Of a stretch of DNA of 64,000 nt, positions 61,959 through 64,000 are shown piece after piece. Source of the stretch: Aricia agestis (taxonomy: Eukaryota; Arthropoda; Insecta; Lepidoptera; Lycaenidae); contig NC_056423.1 in the NCBI RefSeq assembly GCF_905147365.1, positions 910,501-974,500 of the forward strand, written 5' to 3'. The notes under the pieces were generated by a model. It was not told the origin of the DNA. It saw nothing but the letters and a program-made list of their open reading frames with translations, and did not search any database. Numbering within the stretch: the stretch's first letter is position 1; each line of letters begins with the position of its first letter. A program made the translations under genes and the position numbers.

Positions 61959-63518
61959 CGCATTACGGCGCGTGCCGGTCAATATGACATACTACATCGT
62001 CACGTCAAACGTATTTTCGAGATCTCTTCTGAAACGGCCTACTGTTAGTTCTGATTACTCTGTATCAACTATCAATAAACTTATATTATGATCACTTTTA
62101 CATGAAAAAATATTTTTCTCACTTAAAAAATAACAACAAAAAGTGACAAAATTATTCAAATTTTTTTTCCATTCAAAATTATTATTTTAATAATTGTGAT
62201 TATCCTGTATCCACAAAAAATATAACTATTATAATATAGATATCAATAATTTATTATAACTTATATAGATCGGTCACTGAACGACTCGAAATTCGTCCAT
62301 TGACATATCGCATACCGTGGGAACGAGATAGCATTACACTCATGCGTGAATGAAAGAGACAGGTAGTGATTAGTCAATGGTCAGAATTCTCAGCGTCTCG
62401 AATTAAGTCTAAACTTAAAAATATTGACTTCTAAGCACATAGTATACATTGTTTAAGCTAGTTTTACTGCCCTATTTAGGAACACAGGTGTATTCAGAAA
62501 TATGAAAAAGTCATTTCGAACCTTTCTCATTTAACAAAATAGTTACTTACTTAAAATATTTTTAATGTTTATCACGATGTTTTGATTTTCGGTCAAACTT
62601 TTTGTTTTTTGCAATCAGTATTCACACCTCAAGTGATTTATATAACACGGTCAGCAAACTCGTAGAAATTTGGCTAGTAAATTATAGCTTAGCATAATAA
62701 TATTATGTGTATTTATTTTTTCACTCTCATATTATTATCACTTTCGTAACTATAAATACAATGTGTGTTGATTGATATTTTTGAATACACCTTTACAATA
62801 TTATATTGTCAAATCTAGCTCCATTCCTCAATTGGTACTTTTAGTACCAAACCTACAACACGTTTAAAAGGACACCCGTTTTATCGAACTTTTAACACTA
62901 AATACAATTATAGATATTCCAATTGACATTTAAAATTCAAAAATCTAGCCAATTTAAAATCTAAAATGTAAATAAATAGTGTCAGATTTTGACTTCCAAA
63001 TTCCTCGAAGTAAAATCTGACTCGTTATTTACATTTATTGTAATTACTGACCAAAATACAGAACTATCTAAAAACGATTATTTGGATTAATTGACAGTAC
63101 TCTAATTGAAACAGATACGATTTTTGAAAGTTTCTGACCGCTAAGAAGCAATTTTATAATTCTAAAAGAACTTAATTTAATTCAATTCCGTTTATACAAT
63201 GCCTATTTAATACAACTTTATAACAAAACAATTTTATACCCTTTGCTTCAGTTTTGCTATCGTTGGAATTTCGTGAAAACCCATTGGACATCCAACTTTT
63301 TTTATAATAAAAAATTGTTTTATCATAAAAGTAATCATTACACGTCTTCGTTACATAATATTTAAGAATAAAACTGTTAAGAGGAAATGACATGCATCTT
63401 GTTTGCCAAATTACAATAGTTTAAATCTTTAAAGACTTTTTACCCTATTTAGCAATATTATTTCAAACTCAATAGTTTGAACTTTGAATTTCTACAGTTG
63501 TTTATAAATTGCTATATC
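61959..63518. other. AT-rich, repeat-poor stretch with a miRNA-like hairpin
   Basis: No gene. 62967-63033 folds into an imperfect 27-bp stem with a 10-nt loop. 62310-62380 contains GTGGGAACGAGATAGCATTA, similar to the GCGAGATAGC word in the tandem duplication at 34855. Otherwise single-copy AT-rich DNA. Confidence 0.4.
62967..63033. ncRNA. Possible pre-miRNA-like hairpin (speculative)
   Basis: TGTAAATAAATAGTGTCAGA..CTTC at 62967-62996 pairs with GAAGTAAAATCTGACTCG..TTTACA at 63007-63033, leaving small internal loops and a 10-nt terminal loop. The total of 67 nt and imperfect pairing are in the range of animal pre-miRNAs. AT-rich DNA yields many such folds by chance, so this is weak. Confidence 0.2.
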
Positions 63519-63860
63519 TTTTTTTTTATGAAATAAGGGGGCAAACGAGCAAACGGGTCACCTGATGGAAAGCAACTTCCGTCGCCGATGGACACTCGCA
63601 GCATCAGAAGAGCTGCAAGTGCGTTGCCGGCCTTTTAAGAGGGAATAGGGTAATAGGGGAGGGTAGGGAAGGAAAGGGAAGGGAATAGTTGAGGGTAGGG
63701 AAGGGAATAGGGTAGGGGTTAGGGGATTGGGCCTCCGGTAAACTCACTCACTCGGCCAAACACAGCGCAAGCGCTGTTTCACGCTGGTTTTCTGTGAGAA
63801 CGTGGTATTTATCCGGTCGAGGCGGCCCATTCGTGCCGAAGCATGGCTCTCCCACGTAAA
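63519..63860 (-). mobile_element. SINE-A copy 12 (diagnostic-variant subfamily)
   Basis: Minus strand, T-run at 63519-63528, 5' end CCACGTA at 63858. Carries TATTTATCCGG, GAATAGTTGAGGG and GGGTAGGGGTTAGGGG, the variants of copies 8 and 10. By eye it differs from copy 10 at only a few percent of positions. Confidence 0.93.
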
Positions 63861-64000
63861 AAATCTCAAATCTATAGATGTTTTACCCCATATTTCTCAA
63901 GCTCAATAATTTGAACCAAGAACCTCTAAAGATATTTTAGCCCATATTATTACAATCTTAATAATTTGAAATTTAAACCTCTACATAAATTATGTTTCAC
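63861..64000. other. AT-rich right edge
   Basis: No feature. TTGAACCAAGAACCTCTAAA and TTGAAATTTAAACCTCTACA form loose direct repeats, related to text just left of the SINE (TTGAACTTTGAATTTCTACA). Confidence 0.4.

Noticed and set aside
61659..61987. Arginine-rich frames of 82 and 107 codons
   Set aside because: Both are produced by repeated CGACGTCG words of a foldback MITE and exist on both strands.
1..64000. Integrated virus or bacterial sequence
   Set aside because: No viral structural or replication motifs, operons or Shine-Dalgarno organisation were seen.

Overview
This window looks like intergenic or intronic DNA from a moth or butterfly (Lepidoptera). It is AT-rich and eukaryotic, with no operon structure and almost no long reading frames. 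It is saturated with short interspersed elements, Helitron-like elements and foldback elements of the kinds that fill lepidopteran genomes. I recognise no intact host protein-coding gene, no rRNA or free-standing tRNA gene and no CRISPR array. The only convincing protein-coding sequences are two decayed non-LTR retrotransposons: a jockey/CR1-like LINE with most of its reverse transcriptase (23962-25905, one in-frame stop) and the 3' end of an RTE-type LINE (53716-54046, minus strand). Class assignments rest on termini, target duplications and window-internal copies, because no database search was possible.

Repeat families, named here for convenience. SINE-A: 12 copies of about 330-350 bp with an A-tail and an internal polypyrimidine tract, at 373, 7259, 13628, 20111, 33511, 37738, 38110, 39869, 41671, 49535, 59141 and 63519. 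SINE-B: five copies of a tRNA-derived SINE (14186, 16633, 17732, 43931, 48021). SINE-C: a second tRNA-derived SINE (2193, fragment at 4195). Hel-1: about 20 copies or fragments with 5' TCCATACTAATATT, a GCAAC/GTTGC hairpin and 3' CTAG. Hel-2: four copies with a GGCAAA/TTTGCC hairpin and 3' CTAG. Hel-3: one copy at 39473. FB-1: elements bounded by AGGGTTCCGTAC (2705, 10981, 15714, relative at 40625). REP-F: four copies (9519, 31312, 51743, 53655). There are also many single-copy MITE or foldback elements.

Layout. 0-20 kb: mixed SINEs, Helitrons and foldbacks, including a nested 1.25-kb element (18217-19467). 20-28 kb: CpG-rich promoter-like patches (22131-22340, 23560-23950) and the LINE. 28-42 kb: densest SINE-A and Helitron zone, with a head-to-head SINE-A pair and a SINE-A nested in Hel-3. 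42-52 kb: three large inverted-repeat structures, namely a rearranged SINE-B, a 1.45-kb foldback (46181-47630) and a 1.1-kb GC-rich foldback (50554-51662). 53-59 kb: an RTE fragment nested in REP-F with a 10-bp target duplication, then a promoter-like patch near 58.5 kb. 59.4-63.5 kb: AT-rich and almost free of repeats.

The most unusual signal is the recurrence of near-perfect inverted duplications inside transposon copies. Two of them, in unrelated families (2525-2631 in Hel-1 and 44007-44105 in SINE-B), have the same A-A'-B'-B architecture. That is what would be expected if both ends of a broken DNA molecule folded back, were copied, and were then joined.
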